A model generated the notes under the pieces. That model had not been told where the DNA came from. It was given only the letters and a program-made list of their open reading frames with translations, and did not search any database. Source: Bilophila sp964538355 (GTDB lineage: Bacteria; Desulfobacterota; Desulfovibrionia; Desulfovibrionales; Desulfovibrionaceae). From it: DNA of 64,000 nt. The DNA lies in contig CAZIFC010000004.1 of assembly GCA_964538355.1 (NCBI GenBank), positions 1 through 64,000 on the forward strand, read 5' to 3'. How positions within the stretch are numbered: the first letter of the stretch is position 1; the number at the start of each line of letters is the position of its first letter. Of this stretch, positions 1 through 9,964 are shown piece after piece. Position numbers and translations under genes: made by a program.

Positions 1-566
1 AGCGGCTGCAAACCCTACTCAAATTGGCCAGCATCGATTTGATGCCCCGGCAGCAACTTACAGACTTCCATAATCGTTTAGCAGGGTTGAAGAGCTGTTT
101 TGCGTTGACTGAGCAAAATCTTGAGGGGTCCCCCGTCTGTCCGCATTGTGGATTCCGGCCATCGGTAGAAACTGGCTCAGCGGCAGGCTCACAAAGAATC
201 GACCAGATGGATGACCAGCTCGACGCCATGGTGGCGGGCTGGTCATCCACCATCCTTAGCAACCTGGAAGACCCAATCACTCAGGGCAACATGGACTTGC
301 TGAAGATAGACGATCGCGAACCTTTGGAAGCCTTCATTAAGTCGAAAGAACTGCCAATGCCGCTGGACAACAACTTTGTCCACGCACTGAAGGAAGTACT
401 CTCCGGTCTGGTTAAAATCACCGTCAAGGCACAGGATCTGCAGCGGGCACTGCAAGTAGCTGACGGCCCAGCTACTCCAGCGGATATGAAGAAGCGTTTT
501 GAGGAATACATTGAGCAGCGCACCAAGGGCAATGACCCGGCGAAAGTTCGTATTGTGATAGAATAA
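1..566 (+). CDS. brxC: BrxC-like DUF6079 protein, C-terminal part only
   Basis: The reading frame is open from the first bases of the window, so this is the 3' end of a longer gene cut by the window edge. The visible part of about 187 residues has one CPHCG zinc-knuckle half near its start, then a helical tail ending in VRIVIE. The pattern matches my memory of the C-terminus of DUF6079 proteins, the large P-loop ATPases that fill the BrxC position in type 3 BREX. Context supports this: a PglX-type methylase, SNF2 helicase, PglZ and BrxA-like gene follow on the same strand. BrxC/PglY proteins are thought to be the ATP-driven core that works with the methylase and PglZ. The ATPase domain itself lies outside the window and was not seen. 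Confidence 0.65.
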   Translation, partial: RLQTLLKLASIDLMPRQQLTDFHNRLAGLKSCFALTEQNLEGSPVCPHCGFRPSVETGSAAGSQRIDQMDDQLDAMVAGWSSTILSNLEDPITQGNMDLLKIDDREPLEAFIKSKELPMPLDNNFVHALKEVLSGLVKITVKAQDLQRALQVADGPATPADMKKRFEEYIEQRTKGNDPAKVRIVIE

Positions 567-612
567 TATCACAGTATCGTGTTTAACTATAGAAAAAGTA
601 AGGAAAACTTAT

Positions 613-3487
613 ATGGCGGACATGCAGAACAAACAGGGTTCATTGCTGCAGCAAGAATACGTTGCCAGTATGACGGGAGGAAGTCTTGTGGAAAAAGAAT
701 ATGTTGTTCCCTCTCTCCCTGTAACCTGTCTTGGACTGACATTTCCGTCCGACGCGGCACGACGGGAACATTTTACCGCACTGTTGCGCGAAAAGCTTAA
801 CGATCCAGAATTTCGCAAGATCGAAGGCTTTCCCATCGGCAGTGACGAGGACATCCTAAATCTAAGCGATCCGCCGTATTATTGTGCCTGCCCCAATCCC
901 TGGATTGCCGATTTTATTGCTGAGTGGGAAGCACAAAAACCTGCCAAGCCCGAAGGCTGGAAGTATACCCGTGAGCCTTTTGCTGCTGATGTATCTGAAG
1001 GCAAGAATGACCCCATTTATAATGCGCATTCCTATCACACCAAGGTGCCGCACAAGGCTATCATGCGTTACATCCTCCATTACACCCAACCGGGGGATAT
1101 CGTATTCGACGGTTTCTGTGGAACGGGCATGACCGGTGTGGCAGCGCAAATGTGTGGTGACCGCGAAGTGGTAATGTCGCTCGGCTACCAAGTGAAGCCG
1201 GACGGCATCATTTTGCAGGAAGAGACGGATGAAGATGGCAAAAAGGTTTGGCGACCGTTTTCAAAACTCGGTGTGCGCCAAGCCGTACTGAATGATCTTT
1301 CACCGGCAGCCACATTTATTGCCTACAACTTCAACACGCCGGTAAAACTGAAGGATTTTGAGCAGAAGTACAAAGAGGCAATAATGGACTTGAAAAAACA
1401 AACAAACTGGATGTGGAACACACTGCATTCAGATGGAAAGATCACTGGAAAGATCAACTATATAGTTTGGTCTGATGTTTACTCATGCCCAGAGTGCCTA
1501 GAGAAATTTGATTATTATTCACATGCTTTTAAAGCCGTAAATGATAGATCAATCGAATATACTCCTGAATTCAAATGCCCTAATTGCGGCTCACTTTGCG
1601 CAAAGAGTCCATCAAAAAAATCGTTAGCACATAAGTTGGACAGGGTGTGGCAGACTGCTTTTGATCAAAAACTTCAAGATACGGTCAAAATCCAGAAGAG
1701 AGTACCTGTCCTCATAAATTACAGCATTGGCACCAAACGTTTTCAAAAATTCTTAGATGCATCAGATATAGAAACCATTTCACGAATTGAACAACTTTCT
1801 ATTGCCGAAAACATCCCTACCGACAGAATGCCGGAAGGCGATGAGTCGCGCCGGAACGATGACGAAGGAATTACTCATGTACATCACTTTTACACTAAGA
1901 GAGTTTTAGCATCGCTGTCTATTTTGCAAGAAATCATTGGCAGTGATCCGCAATTAAACTTTCTGACAGGAAGCATGCTGCCAAAACTTACAATCCTTAA
2001 TCGCTACATGCCACAACATGGGGGTCGGGCGCTTGTCGGGCCAATGGCTAATACGCTATATGTTCCACCAGTCGGTGTGGAGAACAACGTAATTGATCAA
2101 CTGGAATTTCAGGCCAAAAAAATAATCCAAGCTCTGACACCTCTATCGGGTTCAATCATAAGCACTCAAGCAGCACAGTCGGTACCCATACCCGAGGATT
2201 CTCTGGATTACATTTTTATTGATCCACCATTTGGTTCAAATATCATGTATTCCGAATTGAGTTTCATAAGAGAAGCATGGCTAAAAGTTAAAACCGAAAC
2301 AACGCCTGAAGCCATCGAAAATAAGACACAAAATAAAAACATCGATGATTACCGTCACTTAATGACGGAATGCTTTGCTTCTGCTTGTAAATATCTAAAA
2401 CCTGGCCGCTGGATGACGGTATAATTTTCCAATACAAAAAGCAAGTGTTTGGAATAGCATACAAAACTCACTCTCTGATGCCGGGTTCATCGTTGCATCA
2501 GTTGCTGCGCTTGATAAGACACGAGGTGGCTTGCACTCAATGCTTGGCCCGACCGCTGTCAAACAGGACCTCGTTATCTCAGCCTATAAGCCTAATGGAG
2601 GCTTTGAAGAGCGCTTCCAGAAAGAGGCGCAAACCGAAGAAGGCGTATGGGATTTTGTCCGCACCCATTTGAAGTATCTGCCGGTCACCAAGCGTCAGGG
2701 GCCATTGATGCTTTTCGTTCCCGAGCGCGATCCGCGAATTTTGTTCGACCAGATGGTCGCCTATTACGTTCGCAAGGGCTATATGGTGCCCATTTCCAGC
2801 CAAGATTTTCAGGTAGGTCTTGCACAGCGTTTTGCAGAGCGGGATGGCATGTATTTTTTAGCAGAGCAGGTGGCGGAATACGACCGCAAGAAAAAGCTCT
2901 CCGGTGGAGCCTTGGAGCAGACGTCTCTGTTTGTCAAGGATGAAAGCTCGGCCATTGACTGGCTGCGTCAGCTTATCAAGAAAAAGCCACAGACTTTTGC
3001 TGACATCAACCCGCAGTTTATGCAGCAGCTCGGCGGCTGGAGCAAAAACGAGACACAGCTTGACCTGCGCGAACTCTTGAACCAGAATTTTCTTTGCTAC
3101 GATGGCAAAGGCCCGGTGCCCGAACAGATACACGCCTACCTTTCTACCAACTGGAAAGAGCTTCGCAACCTGCCCAAGGATGATCAGACACTGGTCGATA
3201 AGGCTCGTGACCGCTGGTACCTGCCCGATCCCCGCAAAGCGGGCGACCTGGAGAAACTGCGCGAAAAGGCACTACTCAAGGAGTTTCAGGAATATAAAGA
3301 GGCCAAAAAGAAACTCAAGGAATTTCGGCTGGAGGCTGTTCGCGCTGGCTTCAAGAAAGCCTGGCAGGAACACGACTACGCCGTCATCGTCGCCGTAGCC
3401 GACAAAATTCCCAGTAACGTCCTGGAAGAAGATCCCAAGCTGCTCATGTGGTACGACCAGGCAGTAACACGAATGGGAGGGGAATAA
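613..3487 (+). pseudogene. pglX: Broken PglX-type adenine DNA methylase (type 3 BREX)
   Basis: The first frame, 613-2424, encodes 603 residues. It holds SAM-binding motif I (FDGFCGTGMTG, near residue 170), a CPEC...CPNC zinc ribbon near residues 290-325 and the catalytic DPPF motif near residue 538. That order fits N6-adenine methylases. The frame stops at a TAA (2422-2424) straight after GRWMTV. The protein plainly resumes in another frame from about 2450 (WNSIQNSLSDAGF, then AVKQDLVISAYKP) and runs to 3487. Read against the family pattern, the A-run at 2436-2440 carries one extra base, so a stop codon and a frameshift lie within about 20 bases. In BREX the methylase marks host DNA and is needed for phage exclusion. 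As written, the target-recognition half would not be made. An AGGAAAA ribosome site supports the start. Confidence 0.75.
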
Positions 3488-3489
3488 GT

Positions 3490-4977
3490 ATGACTGCGCC
3501 GGTGGACCTCAGTCATTATGCGGACAACATTCTTGCCGCAGAAGACCGCCCACTATTCGATGATGCGGTAGAGGCGGGAAAGGCGGGGGCGCTCCGAGCC
3601 GCCTACGTGATGATATGGCTGGCCTGTGCGGAATCGTTGAAACGGCGATTCCGTGAAGCACAAAAACGGGATGGTGCTGCGGGTAAGATCGTTGGTGAGA
3701 TCGAAACCAAGGAAAAAGAGCATAAAGCCGTAGATAAATTCGTGTTGATGAAAGCTCACGAGTACGGCTTCGTTTCTGATTCTGGCCATACCGTTCTCAA
3801 TCACATCTATGAAATGCGTTGTCTATATGGCCACCCTTACGAGGAAGCTCCATCACAGGAGCAGGTCTCACACGCTGCGGCCGTGGTTGTTGAGCATGTC
3901 CTGTCTAAGCCTGTCAAGCTGCGACATGGCTTTGGCAAGCAACTACTCAAAAGCCTCCTGGAAGAACCAAATTTTCTCGATGATCAGCAAACCGCTGTGG
4001 TGGCGTTCACTAAGGATATTCTTCCACGGCTTGACGAAAGCATACATGGTTGGCTGCTCGATAATTATTGGGAGGAGCTGGAAAAATTTTCCGACGATTC
4101 ATCCATGGCAATCTTCTTTCGCCGAGGGACTTGGTTCTCTCGCACCATGTTAACCGAAGTAGGTATCGATGTTTTCTCCCACGATGATTGGCATGACAGG
4201 TCCAGTAGATTTCCGAAAATACTGATGCGGGTATGCAGCATCGCTGACATATTCAAAGAGATAGGAAAGCGAGCACAGGACTCGTTGGTTGGTTTGATTA
4301 TCGCCGAATCCGCCACGCGTGCCAGTGTTCTTACTCACCTTGAACGGCTCAGTATCAATGGCGCGTTGACCATGCGACAGCAGGAACGGTTTGTTGAACA
4401 CGTCTCGGAAATGCCATCGAGCGCGATTAGGTCCGTAGGACTTAGCACAAAGACTTGCTACGGGAAACTGATCGATGCGATGAAATCCCACAACTGGTAT
4501 GTGCAGAATCCGGCTATCGACCTGATCGTTTCTAATGGACCAGACCAAGCTGCTGAACTCGATGAGAACCAGCAGGTGAATTTAGGTCGAAATTTGCTTC
4601 AGGCAGGTGAAGGTACAGCTGGGTCGGCCAATGAATTTCTCGAGAAGCTTTCCCAAGATGGCACATCCTGGCCGTTTCATGTTGTTCGCGGGATCGCCAT
4701 GGAATCGTTCACCAACGAGGACAACCAAATCCGATTTAAGGATCGGCATTTGGGTCGAGTCCTGTCTGCTATCGATCATCTGAAACAGGAACTACAAGAT
4801 CAACTGATAGCGGAGATTTCTGCGTCAATTGACGCAGGTGTCCAAAAAGATTGGGTGGACCGGGATGATTTTGAAAACGCTGTCGATTCCTTGAAGGCTT
4901 ACCCATGGGCTGCGCCATTGGTGACGAGCCTCGAAGCGAAAGCAGCATCGCTTTCGGCAGAGGAGGAAGACGCATGA
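3490..4977 (+). CDS. HEPN-like protein of unknown function inside the BREX cluster
   Basis: This 495-residue protein starts at the ATG two bases after the methylase stop, with GGGAGGGG as ribosome site; an upstream in-frame start at 3448 would run back into the methylase. The N-terminal 140 residues are helical. They carry an R-x4-H motif (R110 to H115, in MRCLYGHPYEE) in the setting typical of HEPN ribonucleases: a helix with arginine, a short turn, then histidine. The remaining 350 residues are helical with no motif I recognise. No gene of this kind belongs to the standard type 3 BREX set as I know it, yet it sits between methylase and helicase on the same strand. A toxic RNase or sensor arm is possible. 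HEPN assignment is inference; non-catalytic HEPN scaffolds also exist. Confidence 0.5.
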   Translation: MTAPVDLSHYADNILAAEDRPLFDDAVEAGKAGALRAAYVMIWLACAESLKRRFREAQKRDGAAGKIVGEIETKEKEHKAVDKFVLMKAHEYGFVSDSGHTVLNHIYEMRCLYGHPYEEAPSQEQVSHAAAVVVEHVLSKPVKLRHGFGKQLLKSLLEEPNFLDDQQTAVVAFTKDILPRLDESIHGWLLDNYWEELEKFSDDSSMAIFFRRGTWFSRTMLTEVGIDVFSHDDWHDRSSRFPKILMRVCSIADIFKEIGKRAQDSLVGLIIAESATRASVLTHLERLSINGALTMRQQERFVEHVSEMPSSAIRSVGLSTKTCYGKLIDAMKSHNWYVQNPAIDLIVSNGPDQAAELDENQQVNLGRNLLQAGEGTAGSANEFLEKLSQDGTSWPFHVVRGIAMESFTNEDNQIRFKDRHLGRVLSAIDHLKQELQDQLIAEISASIDAGVQKDWVDRDDFENAVDSLKAYPWAAPLVTSLEAKAASLSAEEEDA

Positions 4978-5075
4978 CCTCTCAAGCCCTGGAGTTCGGC
5001 TGGAAATGGCTAAGGTCGGCTGCGTTGCATTCAAAGTTCAGCAGGCAACAGATCAAGGTAGAAGGTAACTAGCGG

Positions 5076-7973
5076 ATGGAGTCGCTTTGGCAATATAGCA
5101 CCGTTCATAACAGCGCCTGCAAGATTATTGAAGAACAGACCTTGTGGGGGCAGACTGTGTGCCGTGTCTGGTTGCCGAACCAGGACGCGGTGGTGCGCGT
5201 TCCCCGCTCCGCCTTGCGGCCGCTGAGTGCCGACCTGCAGCCGGAGATCGAGGCCGGGCGCATTGCCTACGTGGCCGCCGCAGCCAAGGTGGCGGAGGTG
5301 CTCGAAGGCTCCACCAGCGCCACCGAGGGCCATGTATTGCTGGCTCCCGTGGAGTCCAACGTCATTCCGTTGCCGCATCAGATCCACGCGTTGTCCCGGG
5401 CCATCTCCGGCGACCGCGTGCGCTACCTGCTGGCTGACGAGGTGGGTCTCGGCAAGACCATCGAGACCGGTCTGGTCATGCGGGAACTCAAACTGCGCGG
5501 GCTGGTTCGGCGAATCCTGGTCGTCTCTCCCAAAGGCATCGCTACCCAGTGGGTGGCCGAAATGCAGACCCATTTCAACGAGCAGTTCCAGCTCGTGCTG
5601 GGCGACGACATCGGCACATTGCAACGCCTGGCTCCAGGGGCGGACCACCGGAACTCAGCCTGGTCGATGTTCGATCAGGTCATCGTCTCCCTGGATTCGG
5701 TCAAACCCATGGACAAGCGGCGCGGTTGGACCGTCGAGCGCGTTGCCGAATACAACCGCAGCCGGTTCGAGGAGCTGATAACCGCCGGTTGGGATCTGGT
5801 GGTGGTGGACGAAGCGCACCGGCTGGGAGGCAGCACCGATCAGGTCGCCCGCTACAAACTCGGCAAGGGGTTGGCGGAGGCCGCGCCCTATGTGCTGCTC
5901 CTTTCGGCGACTCCCCACCAGGGGAAGACCGACGCCTTTCATCGCCTGATGAACCTGCTGGATGACGACGCCTTCCCGGACATGGACAGCGTCTCCCGTG
6001 AGCGGGTGGCCCCGTATGTCATCCGCACAGAAAAGCGCAAGGCCATCGATGCCGACGGCAAGCCGCTCTTCAAACCCCGGCGCACGCAGATGGCCTCGGT
6101 GGCCTGGGAGAGCCGTCATCACTTGCAGCAGCTTCTTTACGAAGCAGTGACCGACTATGTGCGCGAGGGCTACAACCAGGCCCTGCGCGAGAAGAAGCGC
6201 CACATCGGTTTCCTGATGATCCTGATGCAGCGCCTGGTGGTCTCAAGTACCCGGGCGATTCGCACCACGCTGGAACGGCGACTTGCCGCACTCAAGGAAG
6301 GCGAACAGCAGGCCAGCCTGCGCCTGGCGGAGCTGGAAAACGGCACGGAAGGATCGGAAAGCCCAGACGAGGAAATGGCCGAGCTTTACGACATGGACGG
6401 CCAGGAGCTGCTCGATGAGCTGCTGAAATCCCACGTGTCGGCTCTGCAGAGCGAAGGCAGCCATGTGGAGACCCTGCTTGATGCGGCGGTTCGCTGCGAA
6501 CAGGCTGGACCGGATGCCAAGGCCGAGGCGTTGATCGAGTGGATCTACGAGCTGCAGGCCGAGGAAAACGAGCCGGACCTGAAGGTGTTGATCTTCACCG
6601 AGTTCGTGCCCACCCAGCAGATGCTGAAGGAGTTTCTGGAAGCCCGGGGCATATCGATCGTCACCCTGAACGGCTCCATGGATATGGAGGAACGCAAGCA
6701 GGCCCAGGACGCCTTCCGCAAATCGCACCGCGTGCTGGTTTCCACCGATGCGGGCGGTGAAGGTCTGAACCTGCAGTTCGCTCATGTCATCATCAACTAC
6801 GACATCCCCTGGAACCCGATGCGACTGGAGCAGCGAATCGGCCGTGTGGACCGTATCGGCCAACCCAAGAAGGTGCGGGCAATCAATTTCGTGTTCGAGG
6901 ATTCGGTCGAGTTCCGGGTCCGCGAAGTGCTGGAGCAGAAGCTCTCGGTGATCTTCGACGAGTTCGGCATCGACAAGACCGGCGACGTACTCGACTCCGC
7001 CCAGGCCGGTGAGCTGTTCGAGGATGTGTTCGCCTCGGCCATCCTTAATCCTGACGGTATCGAAACCTCCGTCGATCACACGGTGGCTCGGCTTCGCGAT
7101 AAAATTCAGCAGGTGCGCGAGGCATCCGCCATCTATGGCATTTCAGAAGAACCGGATGTGCAGGCGGCTGAGCGACTGCGCTCCCATCCGCTGCCCCACT
7201 GGGTGGAGCGGATGACGGTGGGCTACCTCAACTCCCATGGCGGCGCGGCCAGTCGTAAGCGCTCCTGGTGGGATCTGAATTGGCCGGACGGCCAGGAGCA
7301 TCGCAAGGCCGTGTTCAACGCCCGGGAAGCGGATCGACTCACCGACGCAACCCTGCTCAATCTTGAAAACAGCCGTGTCCGTGGGCTGGCCCTGAACCTG
7401 CCCCAGATCGCGGTTGGCCAGCCATTGCCTTGCGTAAGCGTGAGCGGTCTGCCAGCCAGCATCTCTGGGCTCTGGGGGCTCTTTGAAATCCGCCTTCAGG
7501 CCGGGATGCACCAGAAGACACAACTCCTGCGCATCCCCATGGTGCGGCGCGGCTATGTCAGCGTGTTCCTGAGCGAGGAAGGCAAACTGTTTCTGCCCAC
7601 GGCCCGGCATATCTGGGATGCGCTGCAGACTGCTGAAACCCAGGTGCAGACCACCCTCGGCCAGGATGAATCCATCATCGCCCATGAGCGCTTGCAGATT
7701 GCTGCCGAACAAGCCGGACAGGAGCTATTCTACGCCCTGCAGCAGGCGCACCTCGCCTCGGTGAACAGGGAAGAGGAACGCGGCATGGTCGCCTTCACCT
7801 CTCGGCGCAAGGCCATCGAACGAGTTGGGCTGCCCGAAGTGCGCCAGTACCGTCTGGCCCGCTGCGCTGCTGAGGAAAATGAGTGGCGGCATGAGTTGCA
7901 GTCAGCACGGCAGATCGTGCCGGAAATCCGGCCGCTGCTGATGCTGCGGATCATTAAGGGAGGCGCTCAATGA
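5076..7973 (+). CDS. brxHII: SNF2-type DNA helicase BrxHII
   Basis: The product has 965 residues. Superfamily 2 motifs are clear: Walker A in DEVGLGKT (121-128), the DEAH box in VVVDEAHRL (about 243-250), LLLSATPHQGK (motif III), and EQRIGRVDRIGQ (motif VI, about 585-596). The arrangement fits the SNF2/RapA-like branch, which moves along or remodels duplex DNA using ATP. A helicase of this class is the BrxHII member of type 3 BREX, and it lies directly before pglZ, as expected. Its stop overlaps the PglZ start (ATGA), so the two are likely translated together. The start at 5076 follows an AAGGTAGAAGG stretch. The reading frame is intact, unlike the methylase upstream. Confidence 0.85.
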   Translation: MESLWQYSTVHNSACKIIEEQTLWGQTVCRVWLPNQDAVVRVPRSALRPLSADLQPEIEAGRIAYVAAAAKVAEVLEGSTSATEGHVLLAPVESNVIPLPHQIHALSRAISGDRVRYLLADEVGLGKTIETGLVMRELKLRGLVRRILVVSPKGIATQWVAEMQTHFNEQFQLVLGDDIGTLQRLAPGADHRNSAWSMFDQVIVSLDSVKPMDKRRGWTVERVAEYNRSRFEELITAGWDLVVVDEAHRLGGSTDQVARYKLGKGLAEAAPYVLLLSATPHQGKTDAFHRLMNLLDDDAFPDMDSVSRERVAPYVIRTEKRKAIDADGKPLFKPRRTQMASVAWESRHHLQQLLYEAVTDYVREGYNQALREKKRHIGFLMILMQRLVVSSTRAIRTTLERRLAALKEGEQQASLRLAELENGTEGSESPDEEMAELYDMDGQELLDELLKSHVSALQSEGSHVETLLDAAVRCEQAGPDAKAEALIEWIYELQAEENEPDLKVLIFTEFVPTQQMLKEFLEARGISIVTLNGSMDMEERKQAQDAFRKSHRVLVSTDAGGEGLNLQFAHVIINYDIPWNPMRLEQRIGRVDRIGQPKKVRAINFVFEDSVEFRVREVLEQKLSVIFDEFGIDKTGDVLDSAQAGELFEDVFASAILNPDGIETSVDHTVARLRDKIQQVREASAIYGISEEPDVQAAERLRSHPLPHWVERMTVGYLNSHGGAASRKRSWWDLNWPDGQEHRKAVFNAREADRLTDATLLNLENSRVRGLALNLPQIAVGQPLPCVSVSGLPASISGLWGLFEIRLQAGMHQKTQLLRIPMVRRGYVSVFLSEEGKLFLPTARHIWDALQTAETQVQTTLGQDESIIAHERLQIAAEQAGQELFYALQQAHLASVNREEERGMVAFTSRRKAIERVGLPEVRQYRLARCAAEENEWRHELQSARQIVPEIRPLLMLRIIKGGAQ

Positions 7974-9964
7974 GTAGTTGGCGAGACGCTATCCTGAACG
8001 ACTTTGTACCCAACGTCAGCAAGCTGACCCTGGTCGCAGACCCTGATTGTCTGCTGACCGAGGAGAAGCTGGCCTTGGAGCTTCGCGGGCGCGGCTTCGA
8101 CCTGATTGAGTTCAGTGACCCGGTCGAATTCAGATACACCTATGAGTCCAAGTACCGCTCGATCTGGTACCGGGGTGAGCACACCGACCTAGTGGTGGTC
8201 CTCCGCTTGCAGGATGCGGAGCCGGAATCGTTGCCTTACGACTTGCTCCAGGCGGGCCGCAAACTGTCGTTCAACTTGGGGGAGCTCTTTCCCAATCTGA
8301 GCTACCCGGTCATCGAGAAGCTCGACCGGAGCTTGCTGGATTCGCTTTTTGAAGCCCAGCGCAAGTCGCCGCCGGATCGCATGGGCGACAACGCCACCAA
8401 GGATTTCATTCTCCGTCATGTGTTCGGCATCGCCGCTGAGCTGATCGCCAATGAGGTGGAGCTGCTTCGTGCCTTGCTCCGTCTGCACTACGGCAAGCTC
8501 CAAATCCCGCTGATGCTGGCCGAGCGGCTCATCCAGGTTCTGAAAGGCCATGATGGGTTCAAAGCCTGGCCGCTCTCAGAAATCGTTCCGGACGATGAGG
8601 CCTTCTTCGCCTTTTTACAGGAACGCTGGCCGCTCTTTCTTTCCAGGCTCGGCAGCGCCAATCAGGTGCGGGAAGATTCTCCGGAATATGGCCTCAAGTA
8701 TCCCGGCCCTGATCGCCTGCCGTTCGACCATCAGGACATCAAGGTCTACATCGACGACCTGTTCCTGGAGGGGAAGCTCACCCCAGTCGAGGCCAATGAC
8801 ATTGAAGTGGACGCCGGGTCCTGGGTCCGGAGCGGCATAGCCACCTCCGGCGTGGATGATGACGAGCTGCGGATCTCTCGCTTGCTTGGCCTTGTCGAGA
8901 AGGATCTGCCCACTGCGGAAGCGCGTTACTCTGACTGGACCGCCTTTGCATTGAAATGGGCCGAACTGTCTTCGCTGGTTCATTGCGGCAATAGCACCGA
9001 GTATCAGACCCAACTCAGGGGAATCGGTGACGCACTGAACACGACCTTTGCCGATTGGCTGGCGGACCACTACTCCAGTCTGATCAATTTGCCGCCGACG
9101 AATCCGGCCATGCTGCACCATGTGCCGCGCCGCCTGGCCCGGGATATCGAGGACTCCGGCAATAGCCGTGCCGCGCTGATCGTGGTTGATGGTCTGGCCC
9201 TGGATCAGTGGGTGACCATTCGCCAGCTTCTACAGAAGCAGGATACCAATCTGGTCATGCGCGAATCCGCGACCTTCGCCTGGATTCCGACGCTGACCTC
9301 GGTATCGCGGCAATCGATCTTCTCGGGCAAGCCGCCGCTCTATTTTCCCTCATCCATCAACTCGACCAACAGCGAAGAGATGCTCTGGAAGCAGTTCTGG
9401 GAAGGCCATGGCCTGTCCCGTCTCGATGTCGCTTACCAGCGCGGCCTTGGCGACGGTGATGCTGCGGGCGTCCTCGACTCCGCGATCCACCCTGGAAAAA
9501 CCAAGGTGGTGGGGCTGGTCGTGGACAAGGTCGATAAGATCATGCACGGCATGCAACTCGGCTCGGCCGGGATGCACAACCAAATCAAGCAATGGTGCCA
9601 GGGTGGGTTCCTGGCCGCTCTGGTCGGCCAACTGCTGGAATACGGCTATGAGGTCTGGCTGACGGCCGATCACGGCAACATTCAATGCGAAGGCAAAGGC
9701 CGCCCGTCTGAAGGTGTGATTGCCGAAACTCGCGGCGAGCGTGTTCGTGTCTATCCCACGCCGGAACTCCGCGCTCAGGTGGCTGGGTCCTTCCCGTTTG
9801 CCCACGAGTGGCAGCCGGTCGGGTTGCCCGCAGATTATTTCCCTCTAGTAGCCGGTGGCCGCGACGCATTCGTGAATCCGGGAGATGCCATCGTAGGTCA
9901 CGGCGGTGTCGCCATCGAAGAAGTCATCGTGCCCCTTGTGAAGTTTGAAAGGAGAACACGGTGA
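7970..9964 (+). CDS. pglZ: PglZ-domain putative phosphatase (type 3 BREX)
   Basis: The product has 664 residues. The C-terminal half carries the alkaline-phosphatase-like PglZ fold: VVDGLALDQW near residue 405, with the first metal-ligand aspartate, then TLTSVSRQSIFSG, and LTADHGN near residue 563 with the DHG metal site, followed by GHGG near the C-terminus. The N-terminal half has no motif I know. PglZ is the signature protein of BREX; the usual view is that it acts with PglX and BrxC, though its substrate is not settled. It overlaps the helicase by four bases and the next gene by a TGATG junction, so the three genes form a tight translational unit. Full length and intact. Confidence 0.85.
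   Translation: MSSWRDAILNDFVPNVSKLTLVADPDCLLTEEKLALELRGRGFDLIEFSDPVEFRYTYESKYRSIWYRGEHTDLVVVLRLQDAEPESLPYDLLQAGRKLSFNLGELFPNLSYPVIEKLDRSLLDSLFEAQRKSPPDRMGDNATKDFILRHVFGIAAELIANEVELLRALLRLHYGKLQIPLMLAERLIQVLKGHDGFKAWPLSEIVPDDEAFFAFLQERWPLFLSRLGSANQVREDSPEYGLKYPGPDRLPFDHQDIKVYIDDLFLEGKLTPVEANDIEVDAGSWVRSGIATSGVDDDELRISRLLGLVEKDLPTAEARYSDWTAFALKWAELSSLVHCGNSTEYQTQLRGIGDALNTTFADWLADHYSSLINLPPTNPAMLHHVPRRLARDIEDSGNSRAALIVVDGLALDQWVTIRQLLQKQDTNLVMRESATFAWIPTLTSVSRQSIFSGKPPLYFPSSINSTNSEEMLWKQFWEGHGLSRLDVAYQRGLGDGDAAGVLDSAIHPGKTKVVGLVVDKVDKIMHGMQLGSAGMHNQIKQWCQGGFLAALVGQLLEYGYEVWLTADHGNIQCEGKGRPSEGVIAETRGERVRVYPTPELRAQVAGSFPFAHEWQPVGLPADYFPLVAGGRDAFVNPGDAIVGHGGVAIEEVIVPLVKFERRTR

Noticed and set aside
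2422..2424. Recoding at the stop codon in the methylase gene
   Set aside because: The stop is TAA, which is not read as selenocysteine or pyrrolysine, and the following frame is also shifted, so a lesion explains it better.
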